NCBI GenBank assembly: GCA_030018495.1
Contig: JASEFS010000028.1
Coordinates: forward strand, 1-48,283
Length of the DNA stretch: 48,283 nt
Reading direction: 5' to 3'
Source of the DNA: Deltaproteobacteria bacterium
Lineage (GTDB): Bacteria; Desulfobacterota; Desulfobaccia; Desulfobaccales; 0-14-0-80-60-11
Positions 9,066 through 17,870 of this stretch are shown here, piece after piece (positions within the stretch are counted from its first letter, which is position 1; every line of letters begins with the position of its first letter). The notes under the pieces are model-generated. The model did not search any database and was not told the origin of the DNA. It saw nothing but the letters and a program-made list of their open reading frames with translations. The position numbers and the translations under genes were made by a program.

Positions 9066-10955
9066 TCAGGACGGCATGTCGATGATTTTGATATCCGCGC
9101 TCTGGCGCTCCTTGGCCAGCCAGGCTTCAAAGAGAAGCCGCCTTTTTTGCTCCAGGACCTGCTGGCGCAACTTCTCTTCCTGTTTTTTAAATTCCTCCGG
9201 AGAAGGGGCGCGCCTGCCTTTGAAGGCCAGCAGGTAATATTTGTCTTTCCAGAATACCGGCTTGGCGGGGTAAGGATTTTGTTGAGAAAGCTGAAACGCG
9301 GCAGTGGTTAAGGGTTGGGCCAGGGGTTGTTTCAGAAATCCCTCAGAACGCTTGAACCAGCCGCTGGACTGCACGGAGACCTTGGCGTCGGCCGCCACCT
9401 TGGCGACGGACTCTCCCTTTTGCAGGCGCTGCAAGAGGGTCTCAGCCTCTTTTTCCGCCAGAGTTTTAGCCTGCTGGCGGCTGACGGCCAGGCGCACCTG
9501 TTCCTTGACCTTGTCAAATGGGGGCACATGTGCCTCCTGGCGCTCCTGGCAGTGGATAATGGCAAAGCCGCCGGGCGCGTCCAGGACTTTGCTGATTTCG
9601 TCCACCTTAAGGCCCAGAGCGGCTTGTTTCAACGACCGCGGCAGTTCCAGGCCGGCTATCTGGTCCCCCATGGCAAAAAGCGGAGTTTCTTTTAAGGTGG
9701 CATTATATTTTTTGGCGGTTTCCACAAAATTTGCTGCGGTGACTTCCCCTCGCGCCCGTTGGGCGGTTTCTTTGGCCAGGTCCCGGCTTTTTTCCTCCCG
9801 GAGTTTTTTAGCCGCGAGAGCCCGTGCTTCGGGTTCCGGAAGCCTTTCCTTTTCCTTTATTTCCGTCATTTTTATGACGTGGTAGCCCTGGGGCGTTTGG
9901 GCCAAGCCCACCTCGCCCGGGGAAAGCGAGAAAGCAGTTTTCTCCCAGGCGGCGGGTTTATCCCCCCGCTTGACGTCCCCGAGGTCGCCCCCCTTTTTGC
10001 GGCTGTCGGAATCCTGGGAATGGGCCTCCGCCAGTTTGGCGAAATCCGCCCCGGTCCTGGCTTGCTGCAAGAGATCCTTGGCCTTTTTCTCCAGTTCCTG
10101 CTTTTGAACAGGCGCGGCCTTGGCAGGTACAGGCAGAAACACCTCCTGCACCCGGATCACTTTGGGACGGGTAAAGTCGCTTTCGTGTTCCTGGATGTAT
10201 TCATCCACTTCCTTCTCGCCCGTTTTGACCGCTCCGGCAAAGTCCTGAGGCAGGAACAGCATGTATCTTATACGGACGCGGTCCGGCACCTGAAATTCCT
10301 TCTGGTGCTCTTGGTAATAGGAAGTCAGTGCGGGCTCGGACGGGGTTTGTTTGGCCAGGTAGGCCTCAGGGGAGACCACCAGGTAATCGACCTCGACCTC
10401 CTCCTCCATCAAGCGGAACATCTCCTGGAGCTCGCCCTCCGATACCTTGGCGAACCCCGTAATTGTCTGAATAACTTTCTGATACAGAAGATTCTGGCGC
10501 TCCCCGGATTCGAATTCGGCAGGCTTGACCCGCACCCGGGTCAGGATGGCCTGATAGCGCCGCTCGCTGAATTTCCCGTCTTCCTGGAAATACGGCAGAC
10601 CGCGGATATGGTCGCGCAGTTCGGAAGTGCTGACGTCAAGGCCCAACCGCTCCGCGGCCTGACGCATGAGCATTTCATCGATGAGAAGGTTGAGGGCTCT
10701 TTCTTTAAGACCCAGGGCCTTGAACTGTTCTTCGGTGAGTTCCCCTTTGGCCCGCTCCTGAAATTCCCGCACCATTTGATTATACTGGCGGTTGTAAACG
10801 GAGCGGAAGATGGGTTCGCCGTTTACTCTGGCCACTTCATCGAAACGGCCCGGCCCCATGCCGCCGATACCCCAAAAGATAAAGACGATGACAATGGCGC
10901 CGATGGCTACGGCTATGACCCAGGAACGGGAATGTTTTCTCAGTAACTTGAGCAT
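9066..10955 (-). CDS. ppiD: Periplasmic folding chaperone / PpiC-type isomerase, PpiD-like
   Basis: At 629 residues this matches the size of E. coli PpiD (623). It has one N-terminal membrane span (about residues 13-30), a SurA/PpiD-type N-terminal chaperone region with a DEMLMRQAAERLGL segment, and a parvulin-like domain at about 265-362 (starting RVQEVFLPV, including GGDLGDVKRG and ending GYHVIKM). A long helical C-terminal part follows. PpiD is anchored in the inner membrane near the Sec exit and helps newly exported proteins fold. It starts 10 bp after cpoB and is followed by the LutB-LutC gene after 11 bp, so it is in the same run as the Tol genes. SurA would be the alternative, but the N-terminal anchor favours PpiD. 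Confidence 0.88.
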   Translation of the reverse strand: MLKLLRKHSRSWVIAVAIGAIVIVFIFWGIGGMGPGRFDEVARVNGEPIFRSVYNRQYNQMVREFQERAKGELTEEQFKALGLKERALNLLIDEMLMRQAAERLGLDVSTSELRDHIRGLPYFQEDGKFSERRYQAILTRVRVKPAEFESGERQNLLYQKVIQTITGFAKVSEGELQEMFRLMEEEVEVDYLVVSPEAYLAKQTPSEPALTSYYQEHQKEFQVPDRVRIRYMLFLPQDFAGAVKTGEKEVDEYIQEHESDFTRPKVIRVQEVFLPVPAKAAPVQKQELEKKAKDLLQQARTGADFAKLAEAHSQDSDSRKKGGDLGDVKRGDKPAAWEKTAFSLSPGEVGLAQTPQGYHVIKMTEIKEKERLPEPEARALAAKKLREEKSRDLAKETAQRARGEVTAANFVETAKKYNATLKETPLFAMGDQIAGLELPRSLKQAALGLKVDEISKVLDAPGGFAIIHCQERQEAHVPPFDKVKEQVRLAVSRQQAKTLAEKEAETLLQRLQKGESVAKVAADAKVSVQSSGWFKRSEGFLKQPLAQPLTTAAFQLSQQNPYPAKPVFWKDKYYLLAFKGRRAPSPEEFKKQEEKLRQQVLEQKRRLLFEAWLAKERQSADIKIIDMPS

Positions 10956-10965
10956 TTGTTTTGAC

Positions 10966-11661
10966 CTATGGGGCGGTTCCCAGCCGCTTGCGGGCTTCCT
11001 GGGCTTCCGGGCTGCTGGGATAATTTTTTGCCAGTTTCTTTAGGGCAATCCGGTAATTGGTTTGCTGCTGCAACTGTTCGTAAGACAAGGCTTGGCGCAG
11101 CAGCGCCGAAGGGGCCAGGACGCTGGCGGGGTGCAGGTTGACCAGCTTGTTGTATTCCACCGCCGCCTCCCGGTAACGCTTTTCCTGATAAAAGCTGTCA
11201 GCCAGATAATAGCGGGCCTCGGGGGCCTTGCTCCCATGCGGCCGGTTTTTCAGATACTGGTAAAATTTTTGCCGGGCTGTATCATAATTTTGGCTGCGGT
11301 AAAGGCGCATGGCTTCATTAAAAGTTTTGTCCTCAACTTCAGGGGCCGGGGAGGGGTATTCCGACTTTGAGGAAACGGGAGCAGCAGCCATGGGAGCCTC
11401 AGAGGGTTTAGAAACCGGCGCGGCCATTCCGGGGCGCCCTTGCTCCAGTTCCGCCACCCGACTCTCCAAAATTCGCACCCGGTCTTCCAAGGCTAGCATT
11501 CTCTCCTGCGGCATCGGCGCCGCCGCGGGAGGCGGCCCCGCTGTCTGGCCAGGCGCCGGCGGCGGCGCGCTCGTCCGGGTCGGCACAAAAGTATAAGTGT
11601 CCGCACAGGCTGAAAGAAACAATACCAGGCCTACTGAAATGATGGCGAAGCCGCTCCTCAT
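10966..11661 (-). CDS. cpoB: Tol-Pal associated protein CpoB (YbgF), putative lipoprotein
   Basis: The layout is that of YbgF/CpoB: an N-terminal signal with a lipobox-like LSAC (Cys19), a proline-rich stretch, a short coiled coil (about 50-75, LEDRVRILESRVAELE) and three C-terminal TPR repeats (from about 113). CpoB links the Tol machine with peptidoglycan synthesis during division in E. coli. There the protein is periplasmic; here the Cys suggests an outer-membrane lipoprotein, which is inference. It follows tolR by 12 bp. Confidence 0.88.
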   Translation of the reverse strand: MRSGFAIISVGLVLFLSACADTYTFVPTRTSAPPPAPGQTAGPPPAAAPMPQERMLALEDRVRILESRVAELEQGRPGMAAPVSKPSEAPMAAAPVSSKSEYPSPAPEVEDKTFNEAMRLYRSQNYDTARQKFYQYLKNRPHGSKAPEARYYLADSFYQEKRYREAAVEYNKLVNLHPASVLAPSALLRQALSYEQLQQQTNYRIALKKLAKNYPSSPEAQEARKRLGTAP

Positions 11662-11673
11662 ATGCTGCCCTCC

Positions 11674-12081
11674 TCAGGGGGTTGGCGGGGCCGTGACGAT
11701 GCCCAGCTTTTCGACTCCCGCCTCCTTCAAAATGCTCATCACCTGGACCACCAGGCCGTAGGGCACCTCCCGCTCGGATTTGAGCAAAATTTCCCGTCCT
11801 CCAGCGCCGGGAGTTATTGGCTTAACCGCGCCGCCCAGGTCGGCCAGCTCCACTTGGCGGTCACCCACAAAGACCAGGCGCTCCCTGCTGATGGAGACGA
11901 CCATGGGCTGGTCGTGGGCCATGGGACTGGCCTTGGCCTCCGGCAGATTGACAGGCAATCCCTGGGAGAACATGGGCGCGGTCACCATGAAGATCACCAG
12001 CAGGACCAGCATCACGTCCACGAAGGGAGTGACGTTTATCTCAGACAAAGGCTGCCGGGAATTTTTTAAGCCCAAGGCCAT
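11674..12081 (-). CDS. tolR: ExbD/TolR family proton-channel subunit
   Basis: The 135-residue protein has the family form: a short cytoplasmic N-terminus, one membrane span (about 20-38, FVDVMLVLLVIFMVTAPM) with the conserved Asp, and a small periplasmic domain. With the TolQ-type protein it forms the proton-driven motor that energises TolA or TonB. It starts one base after tolQ ends. TolR is chosen over ExbD because cpoB follows, but TolA, TolB and Pal are not in the window. Confidence 0.88.
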   Translation of the reverse strand: MALGLKNSRQPLSEINVTPFVDVMLVLLVIFMVTAPMFSQGLPVNLPEAKASPMAHDQPMVVSISRERLVFVGDRQVELADLGGAVKPITPGAGGREILLKSEREVPYGLVVQVMSILKEAGVEKLGIVTAPPTP

Positions 12082-12082
12082 G

Positions 12083-12826
12083 TCAGCGGTTTCCTTTAAG
12101 CAGTTCCAGGAGGTCTTCGGCGAAGCCTTCGAGGTCGGCTTCCAGACGCCGCACCCGGCCCAGAAAATAATTATACGCGATCACCGCGGGAATAGCCGCC
12201 ACCAAGCCGGCCGCGGTGGCGATGAGGGCTTCAGCGATGCCGGGCGCCACGGTGGCCAGGGAGGCTGAGCCTTTCAAGCCTATCTGGTGAAAGGAGGACA
12301 TGATGCCCCAGACGGTGCCGAAGAGGCCGATAAAGGGCGCGGTGTTGCCGCAGGTGGCCAGAAACGACAGGGACTGGCCAAGGCGCTGCACCTGCATGGC
12401 CAGCGCGCCGCGCACGGCGCGCCGCACTGTTTCCTCCCGGCTGAGCAGCGACCGGCTGATACCCTGTGGCCGGCTGTCTCCCACCGGAGCCGGGTTCAAA
12501 CCTGAAAGGCTGACATAACTCTGGCGAAAGATGGCGGCCGCAGGGGAAAAAGTCATTCTTTGGGCGTGTTCATCAGCGGAAGCCAAATCGGGAGACAGCC
12601 AGAATTGCTTGAGAAAATCGGCGTTGTTCTTCTGCGCCCGGTTAAGCTGCCGGTATTTGGCGATAATGATGGCCCAGGAGATTATGGAAAAGGCCAGGAG
12701 GATGAGCATGACCGCCTTGACTACCGGGCCGGCGCCCCATACCGCGGTGAGGATATCCCAGTCGGAGCCGGCAACCGCGCTCTCGGGGGAAGGGAAAGCA
12801 ATTCTGGAGGTATCAATGGTATACAT
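12083..12826 (-). CDS. tolQ: MotA/TolQ/ExbB proton channel protein
   Basis: Three membrane spans are visible: about residues 37-57, 155-180 and 195-220. The family region LGQSLSFLATCGNTAPFIGL leads into TVWGIMSSFHQIG and then the APGIAEALIATAAGL helix. Five TolQ subunits surround a TolR pair to carry protons. It is the first gene of the long minus-strand run and a good sigma-70 promoter lies just upstream, implying an untranslated leader of only about 10 nt. No Shine-Dalgarno sequence is seen before the ATG. Confidence 0.9.
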   Translation of the reverse strand: MYTIDTSRIAFPSPESAVAGSDWDILTAVWGAGPVVKAVMLILLAFSIISWAIIIAKYRQLNRAQKNNADFLKQFWLSPDLASADEHAQRMTFSPAAAIFRQSYVSLSGLNPAPVGDSRPQGISRSLLSREETVRRAVRGALAMQVQRLGQSLSFLATCGNTAPFIGLFGTVWGIMSSFHQIGLKGSASLATVAPGIAEALIATAAGLVAAIPAVIAYNYFLGRVRRLEADLEGFAEDLLELLKGNR

Positions 12827-12841
12827 GGCAAAAACTTAGTG

Positions 12842-12871
12842 ATTTTATTGTTATCAGCGGCAGGTTGTCAA
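12842..12871 (-). promoter_or_regulatory. Sigma-70-type promoter for the tolQ run
   Basis: On the minus strand a perfect -35 (TTGACA, 12871-12866) is followed after 18 bp by TAAAAT (12847-12842), five of six matches to the -10 consensus. The predicted start of transcription is near 12835 and the tolQ ATG is at 12826. Confidence 0.55.
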
Positions 12872-12916
12872 GGTCGGGCAGAGCCGGAGAGAACCGGCGC
12901 CTCCTCGCCCTTGCTC

Positions 12917-12945
12917 TTGACTCGCTCCTTGAGGTAAACTGAAAT
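12917..12945 (+). promoter_or_regulatory. Candidate sigma-70 promoter for dnaE
   Basis: TTGACT (12917-12922), a 17-bp spacer and TGAAAT (12940-12945, four of six matches) lie about 40 bp before the dnaE ATG. It is divergent from and about 45 bp away from the tolQ promoter. Confidence 0.35.
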
Positions 12946-12982
12946 AAGTATCGGCCGCGCAAAGATCCGCTCAGGGGAGAAT

Positions 12983-15900
12983 ATGGCAGCATCGCCGTTC
13001 GTGCATCTCCATGTGCATACCGCTTACAGCCTGTTGGACGGGGCAATCCGCATCCCGGACCTCCTGGATCGGGTCGCGGCCCTGGAGATGCCGGCGGTGG
13101 CCATCACCGACCACGGGACTCTTTTCGGAGTGTTGGATTTTTACCAGAAGGCCGCCAAGGCCGGCATCAAGCCCCTCCTGGGCTGCGAGGTCTACGTGGC
13201 GCCGGCCAGCCGGCATGACAAGCGCGGCGCGGCCAAGGGGGAAAACTTCCACCTGGTGCTCCTGGCCATGGACAACCAGGGCTATAAAAATCTTGTCCAG
13301 CTTGTCACCAAGGCGCACCTGGAAGGTTTTTACTATCGGCCCCGGGTGGACAAAGAGCTTTTGCGCGAGTTGAACGGCGGCTTGATCGCCCTGTCTTCCT
13401 GCCTGCACGGCGAAGTGTCCCGGCATCTCCTCAATGACGATGTGAAAGGCGCCGAAGCCGCGGCCAGGGAATATGCCGAGCTTTTCCCGGAGCGGTTTTA
13501 TCTGGAAGTCCAGGCCAATAATCTGCCGGAGCAGGAAAAAGTCAACGCCGCGCTCCGGGAGCACGGCCCCCGCTGGGGTCTGCCCCTGGTGGCCACCAAC
13601 GACTGCCATTACCTGAAACCCGAAGATTCCAGGGCCCATGACGTGCTCCTGTGCATCCAGACCGGCAAGACCATCAATACCTCAGGCCGCATGCAGTTTC
13701 ATACCGACCAGCTCTACTTCAAGAGCTCCGAAGAAATGGCGCAGATTTTTCCTGCCGAACTCCTGGCTGCGTCCGGGGAAATCGCCTCCCGCTGCGAAGT
13801 GAAGCTGGACTTGGGCCATTTCCGCTTTCCCGTCTACCCGGAGGCCTCCGGCGAGAGCATGGAGGAACATTTGCGCCGCCAAGCCCGGGAAGGTCTGAAA
13901 AAGCGCTTGGCCGCCATGACGGCAGGGTCCGGCCATCCGGAGGCGGATTACTGGCAGCGCCTGGAATTCGAGCTTGACGTGCTGGAAAGCAAGGGCTTTG
14001 CCGGCTATTTCCTGGTGGTGGCGGATATCATCAATTACGCCCGCAAAAAGCACATACCGGTGGGGCCGGGACGGGGCTCGGCCGCTGGCAGCCTGGTGGC
14101 TTACGCCCTGGGCATCACGGACCTTGACCCCCTGGCCCACGGCCTGTTTTTTGAGCGCTTCCTCAACCCTGAGCGCATGAGCCCGCCGGATATTGACATG
14201 GACTTTTGTTTTGAGCGCCGGGGAGAAATCATCCACTACGTGGCCAAGACTTACGGGTATGAAAATGTGGCCCAGATCACCACCTTCGGCAGCATGAAGA
14301 CCCGCCAGGTGATCCGGGACGTGGGCCGGGCTCTGGAGGTGCCGTACGCCGAAGTGGACAAAATCGCCAAACTGGTGCCGGAGCAGCTCAATATCACCCT
14401 GAGCCAGGCCCTGGAGCGGGAGCCGCGCCTGAGGGAACTGAGGGACGCCAATCCCACGGTAAAAGACATTTTAAGCATTGCCGAAAAATTGGAAGGGCTG
14501 CCCCGGCACGCCTCCACCCACGCGGCCGGGCTGGTCATCAGCGACAAGCCTTTGTGGGAATATCTGCCGCTTTACAAGGGCAGCAAGGGCGAACTGGTGA
14601 CGCAGTTCGACATGAAGGGCGTCGAGAAAGTGGGGCTGGTGAAGTTTGACTTCCTGGGTTTGCGCACTCTCACCGTCATCGACCAGGCGGTCCGCCTTAT
14701 CCGGCGCAGCTACCGCGCAGAGTTCGACATCTCCCGGATTCCTCTAAACGACGCCGACACTTTCGCCCTTCTCCAGGCCGCCAACACCTCCGGGGTATTT
14801 CAGTTGGAATCCAACGGCATGCGGTCCCTCATGGTGCGTCTGAAGCCCTCCACTTTTGAGGACATCGTGGCCCTGGTTGCCCTGTACCGGCCCGGCCCCA
14901 TGGAAAGCGGCATGCACGAGGACTATGTGCGCCGCAAGCACGGCGAAGCCAAAGTAACCTATCTGCTGCCGGAACTGGAGCCCATCCTACAGGAGACCTA
15001 TGGCATCATTCTTTACCAGGAACAGGTGATGCAGATCGCCGCGGCCGTTTCCGGCTACTCCCTGGCCGAGGCGGATATCCTGCGAAGAGCCATGGGCAAA
15101 AAGATCCCGGAGGTCATGGCGGCCCAGCGGGAGCGCTTTGTCACCGGCGCGGTTGCCAAGGGCATCGCCGCGTCCACCGCGGAGGCCCTGTTCAACCTCA
15201 TCGAGAAATTCGCCGGCTACGGCTTCAACAAATCCCACAGCGCCGCGTACGCGCTCATCGCCTACCAGACCGCGTATCTCAAGGCCCACTACCCTCTGGA
15301 ATTCTTGGCGGCCCTGTTGAACAGTGAAATTAGCCATACCGCTTCTCTGGCCAAGCACATTATGGAGGCCCGGGACCACGGCATCAGGCTCCTGCCGCCG
15401 GACATCAATCTGAGCGACCGGGACTTCACCGTGGAAGACGGCCAAGTGAGGTTCGGACTGGCCGGAGTGAAGAACGTGGGCGTGGGCGCCATCCTGGAAA
15501 TCCTGGAGGCCAGGAAAAACGGCCCCTTCACCGGTTTAGTCGATTTACTGGCGCGACTTAATCTCACCAAGGTGAACCGGAAAGTTCTGGAAGCCCTGAT
15601 CCAGGCGGGAGCCCTGGATTCGCTTCAGCCCAACCGGGCCCGGCTGATGGCGGGATTAGAGACGGCTTTAGAAAAAGTGCAGAACCTGAAACGCTTACAG
15701 GCTGCCCGTCAGATGTCCATGTTCGGCGATTTGCCGGAAGCCGACACGGACGAGTGGCTGCCCGAGGTGCCGGCCTGGGAGGAATCCGAAAAGCTGGCCC
15801 GGGAGAAGGAGGCCTTGGGCGTCTACCTCTCAGGCCACCCCCTGGATGCCTACCGCCATATTCTGAAAGCCTGGGTAAAGGTAAGCATTGCTGACCTTGA

Positions 15901-16414
15901 CGAGGTTCCCGACGGCGACGAGGTTTCCCTGGGCGTGGTGGTGACCGCGTGCAAAGAGAAAATGAGCAAACGGGGCGGTCGCCTGGCCATCCTGACGGTG
16001 GAGGATCTCACCGGGTCGGTGGAGGTGCTGGTGTTCGGGGAGCTCCTTGACCGGGCCGCAGCCTGGCTTAACCAGGCGAGCCTCCCCTTGTGGCTGAAAG
16101 GGACTCTGATAAAGGAGGAGCAGGGTCCCAAAATCAGAGCCCAGGAGATCGCCCCCTTGGGCGCCTCCCTGCCCCGCTGGCCTCAGCGACTGGATTTGCG
16201 CCTTCAGGCTGCCACCATAACCCGGGCACAGCTTGTCGCCCTCAAAGAGGTCCTGGGCCGTCATGCCGGCCCTGTCCCGGCCTTTCTGCATTTCTTGGAA
16301 CCCGGCAACGGCGACATGGTCCTGGCCCTGCCCGAGGAACTCAGTCTCACGCCGTCGGACAATCTGGTCAACGACCTCAACCGGGTGTTCGGCTATCCGG
16401 TACTGAGCCTGTGA
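12983..16414 (+). CDS. dnaE: DNA polymerase III alpha subunit
   Basis: DnaE is the replicative polymerase. The 1143-residue product has an N-terminal PHP domain (HLHVH at 8-12), the family C palm with PDIDMDF near residue 400 holding two catalytic Asp residues, the fingers region, tandem helix-hairpin-helix elements near 830-870, an OB-fold from about 975 and a C-terminal tau/beta-binding part. Unlike E. coli DnaE, every PHP ligand position looks intact: HLHVH, ITDHG, GCEVY, FHLVL, SSCLHG and NDCHY. That pattern is known from DnaE proteins with metal-bound PHP and possible 3'-5' exonuclease activity. GGGGAG lies just before the ATG. The gene stands alone, convergent with the TonB-family gene. 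Confidence 0.97.
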   Translation: MAASPFVHLHVHTAYSLLDGAIRIPDLLDRVAALEMPAVAITDHGTLFGVLDFYQKAAKAGIKPLLGCEVYVAPASRHDKRGAAKGENFHLVLLAMDNQGYKNLVQLVTKAHLEGFYYRPRVDKELLRELNGGLIALSSCLHGEVSRHLLNDDVKGAEAAAREYAELFPERFYLEVQANNLPEQEKVNAALREHGPRWGLPLVATNDCHYLKPEDSRAHDVLLCIQTGKTINTSGRMQFHTDQLYFKSSEEMAQIFPAELLAASGEIASRCEVKLDLGHFRFPVYPEASGESMEEHLRRQAREGLKKRLAAMTAGSGHPEADYWQRLEFELDVLESKGFAGYFLVVADIINYARKKHIPVGPGRGSAAGSLVAYALGITDLDPLAHGLFFERFLNPERMSPPDIDMDFCFERRGEIIHYVAKTYGYENVAQITTFGSMKTRQVIRDVGRALEVPYAEVDKIAKLVPEQLNITLSQALEREPRLRELRDANPTVKDILSIAEKLEGLPRHASTHAAGLVISDKPLWEYLPLYKGSKGELVTQFDMKGVEKVGLVKFDFLGLRTLTVIDQAVRLIRRSYRAEFDISRIPLNDADTFALLQAANTSGVFQLESNGMRSLMVRLKPSTFEDIVALVALYRPGPMESGMHEDYVRRKHGEAKVTYLLPELEPILQETYGIILYQEQVMQIAAAVSGYSLAEADILRRAMGKKIPEVMAAQRERFVTGAVAKGIAASTAEALFNLIEKFAGYGFNKSHSAAYALIAYQTAYLKAHYPLEFLAALLNSEISHTASLAKHIMEARDHGIRLLPPDINLSDRDFTVEDGQVRFGLAGVKNVGVGAILEILEARKNGPFTGLVDLLARLNLTKVNRKVLEALIQAGALDSLQPNRARLMAGLETALEKVQNLKRLQAARQMSMFGDLPEADTDEWLPEVPAWEESEKLAREKEALGVYLSGHPLDAYRHILKAWVKVSIADLDEVPDGDEVSLGVVVTACKEKMSKRGGRLAILTVEDLTGSVEVLVFGELLDRAAAWLNQASLPLWLKGTLIKEEQGPKIRAQEIAPLGASLPRWPQRLDLRLQAATITRAQLVALKEVLGRHAGPVPAFLHFLEPGNGDMVLALPEELSLTPSDNLVNDLNRVFGYPVLSL

Positions 16415-16900
16415 AACAATTCCAGCATATTTTTACCCCAATCATTTTGTGTAACAGCCAGCCTGAGCGAACAAGTCTATAATTCCTTTCATAATTTGCC
16501 CCACTCACCCCGGCCCTCTCCCCCCGCCAGCGGTGGGAGAGGGTGGAAATGATTGGCCGCGCCAAGGCTTTGGGGAAACCCACTGCAAAAGAGAAATGCA
16601 CAAAAGGCAACAGACGCTGATGCGCAGCTATCACCCTGGCAACCCCCCCCAACGGCAGTAATCGGCAGAGAATATCAATGATTCCGTGGAACATCAATGA
16701 GTGATGAATTCGTCATGCCATGGTGAATTCATTGCTTTTTACCCTCTCCCCCAATTTGGGGGAGAGGGCAGGGTGAGGGGGCATGAAAGCGCTTGAGATT
16801 CAACATAGAATAGCCAATTTGAAATCGTTTAAAGAAGAAAGAACAATCCCTCAAATACAAGTGAGGTAAGTCCGCCGGTAGCCGCAGATTGCTCTTTGCT
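16415..16900. repeat. Gene-free 486 bp with an inverted pair of CCCTCTCC-type repeats
   Basis: No credible gene is present. Copy 1 (16499-16544) and copy 2 (16741-16782) are the same repeat in opposite orientation. Each contains a hairpin built of CCCTCTCCC and GGGAGAGGG, followed or preceded by a CTCACCC-type tail. The 200 bp between them have no recognised content. The region separates the convergent ends of dnaE and the TonB-family gene. Confidence 0.6.
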
Positions 16901-17794
16901 TTAGCTTGCCAGGTCTTTTAGCTGATAGACAATAGGGACTTCCACGGTGAGGGAGTTCTTGTGGAGTTCGGGAGGAAAAGGCGGGAAGGGCGCGGCCGCC
17001 AAAACGCACTGGGAGGCCTGTTCATCAAGAACGTCGACCCCCGAGGGTTTGACGATTTGCACTCCCTGACTCAGGGCGCCGGTATTGCTCAGGGTGAAGC
17101 GCAGGCGCACCACCCCTTCCAGGTGGCGGGCTCTGGCCAGCGGCGGGTACCGGCGATGGGCCAGGATGCGGGCCCGGACCAGACCGAGGTACCGGGTTTG
17201 GGCCGCGGCCAGACTCCCGGAGCCGCTCCCCGGATGGCCCTGGCCGCCTCTACCCTGACCCGCACCCAGACCAGACCCGGATGCGGATCCCGCTCCCGTG
17301 GAGGACATGCCGATCCCTGAGCCCGAAGCCGCGTCTGATTTGGTCGATGATGCAATAAAATCGGGTGTCGCTGTGCTTGCCGCGCCAGGGGATGTTGATT
17401 CTTTCGGCGCCGTCACCTGCGGCGCAGGCTCGGGAGCCAGGCGCCGGGGCTTTTGCCGGGCAGGCGGCACGCGTTTTTTGGCCTTGGTCATGACACGGGG
17501 CAACGGCGGAGATTTTTTAGCAGACTGAAACGCGGCAGGCGCCGCGGCTCCGCCTGCTGCTTTTCCCGAGACAATCGGGTCGCCGCCGGGCGCCGGTGCT
17601 ACCAGGTTCACTTCCAGGATGCCCGGGGAGTTGGGGAATTTATAAGAGCCTGCGGCCAGGACCAGGGCCACTATGGCTGCATGGAGGCCCAGAGAGAGCA
17701 GAAGACTCCCGGCTCCGAAAGGCCGTTCAAGATCGGGTCGCAGACTGGCCATGGCGAAAAAAAATCCCTGAGTCGCGTGACCCAAGGATTGCAC
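16901..17794 (-). CDS. TonB-family energy transducer under cobalamin riboswitch control
   Basis: The protein has an N-terminal membrane anchor (about residues 28-48, LLLSLGLHAAIVALVLAAG), a Pro/Lys/Ala-rich periplasmic spacer, a Gly/Ser-rich stretch (about 150-195) and a C-terminal TonB domain (about 200-297: RARILAHRRYPPLARARHLE, then GVVRLRFTL). TonB proteins pass proton-motive energy from ExbBD/TolQR to outer-membrane receptors. A cobalamin riboswitch lies 77 bp upstream on the same strand, so this transducer probably serves corrinoid uptake; no BtuB-type receptor is in the window. Start: GTG at 17794 with AGGGA about 12 nt upstream, or ATG at 17752; neither ribosome site is strong. Confidence 0.85.
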   Translation of the reverse strand: MQSLGHATQGFFFAMASLRPDLERPFGAGSLLLSLGLHAAIVALVLAAGSYKFPNSPGILEVNLVAPAPGGDPIVSGKAAGGAAAPAAFQSAKKSPPLPRVMTKAKKRVPPARQKPRRLAPEPAPQVTAPKESTSPGAASTATPDFIASSTKSDAASGSGIGMSSTGAGSASGSGLGAGQGRGGQGHPGSGSGSLAAAQTRYLGLVRARILAHRRYPPLARARHLEGVVRLRFTLSNTGALSQGVQIVKPSGVDVLDEQASQCVLAAAPFPPFPPELHKNSLTVEVPIVYQLKDLAS

Positions 17795-17870
17795 CCGTTT
17801 TCTTGATCCCTGGCGGAGTTTTCAACCCCTGGAACCCCCTCCGTACCGCGCGGCGGGCAATCCCTTTACA

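Noticed and set aside
7774-9237. 487-residue plus-strand open frame
   Set aside because: It is antisense to the LutB-LutC gene and runs into ppiD. Its composition is that of a shadow frame, and the opposite strand has clear Fe-S and LUD motifs.
9759-10946. 395-residue plus-strand open frame
   Set aside because: It is antisense to ppiD, lacks any recognisable domain and has the Phe/Leu/Gly-rich look of a reverse reading frame.
16377-16697. 106-residue minus-strand open frame
   Set aside because: It overlaps the 3' end of dnaE and a repeat copy; no ribosome site and no recognisable content.
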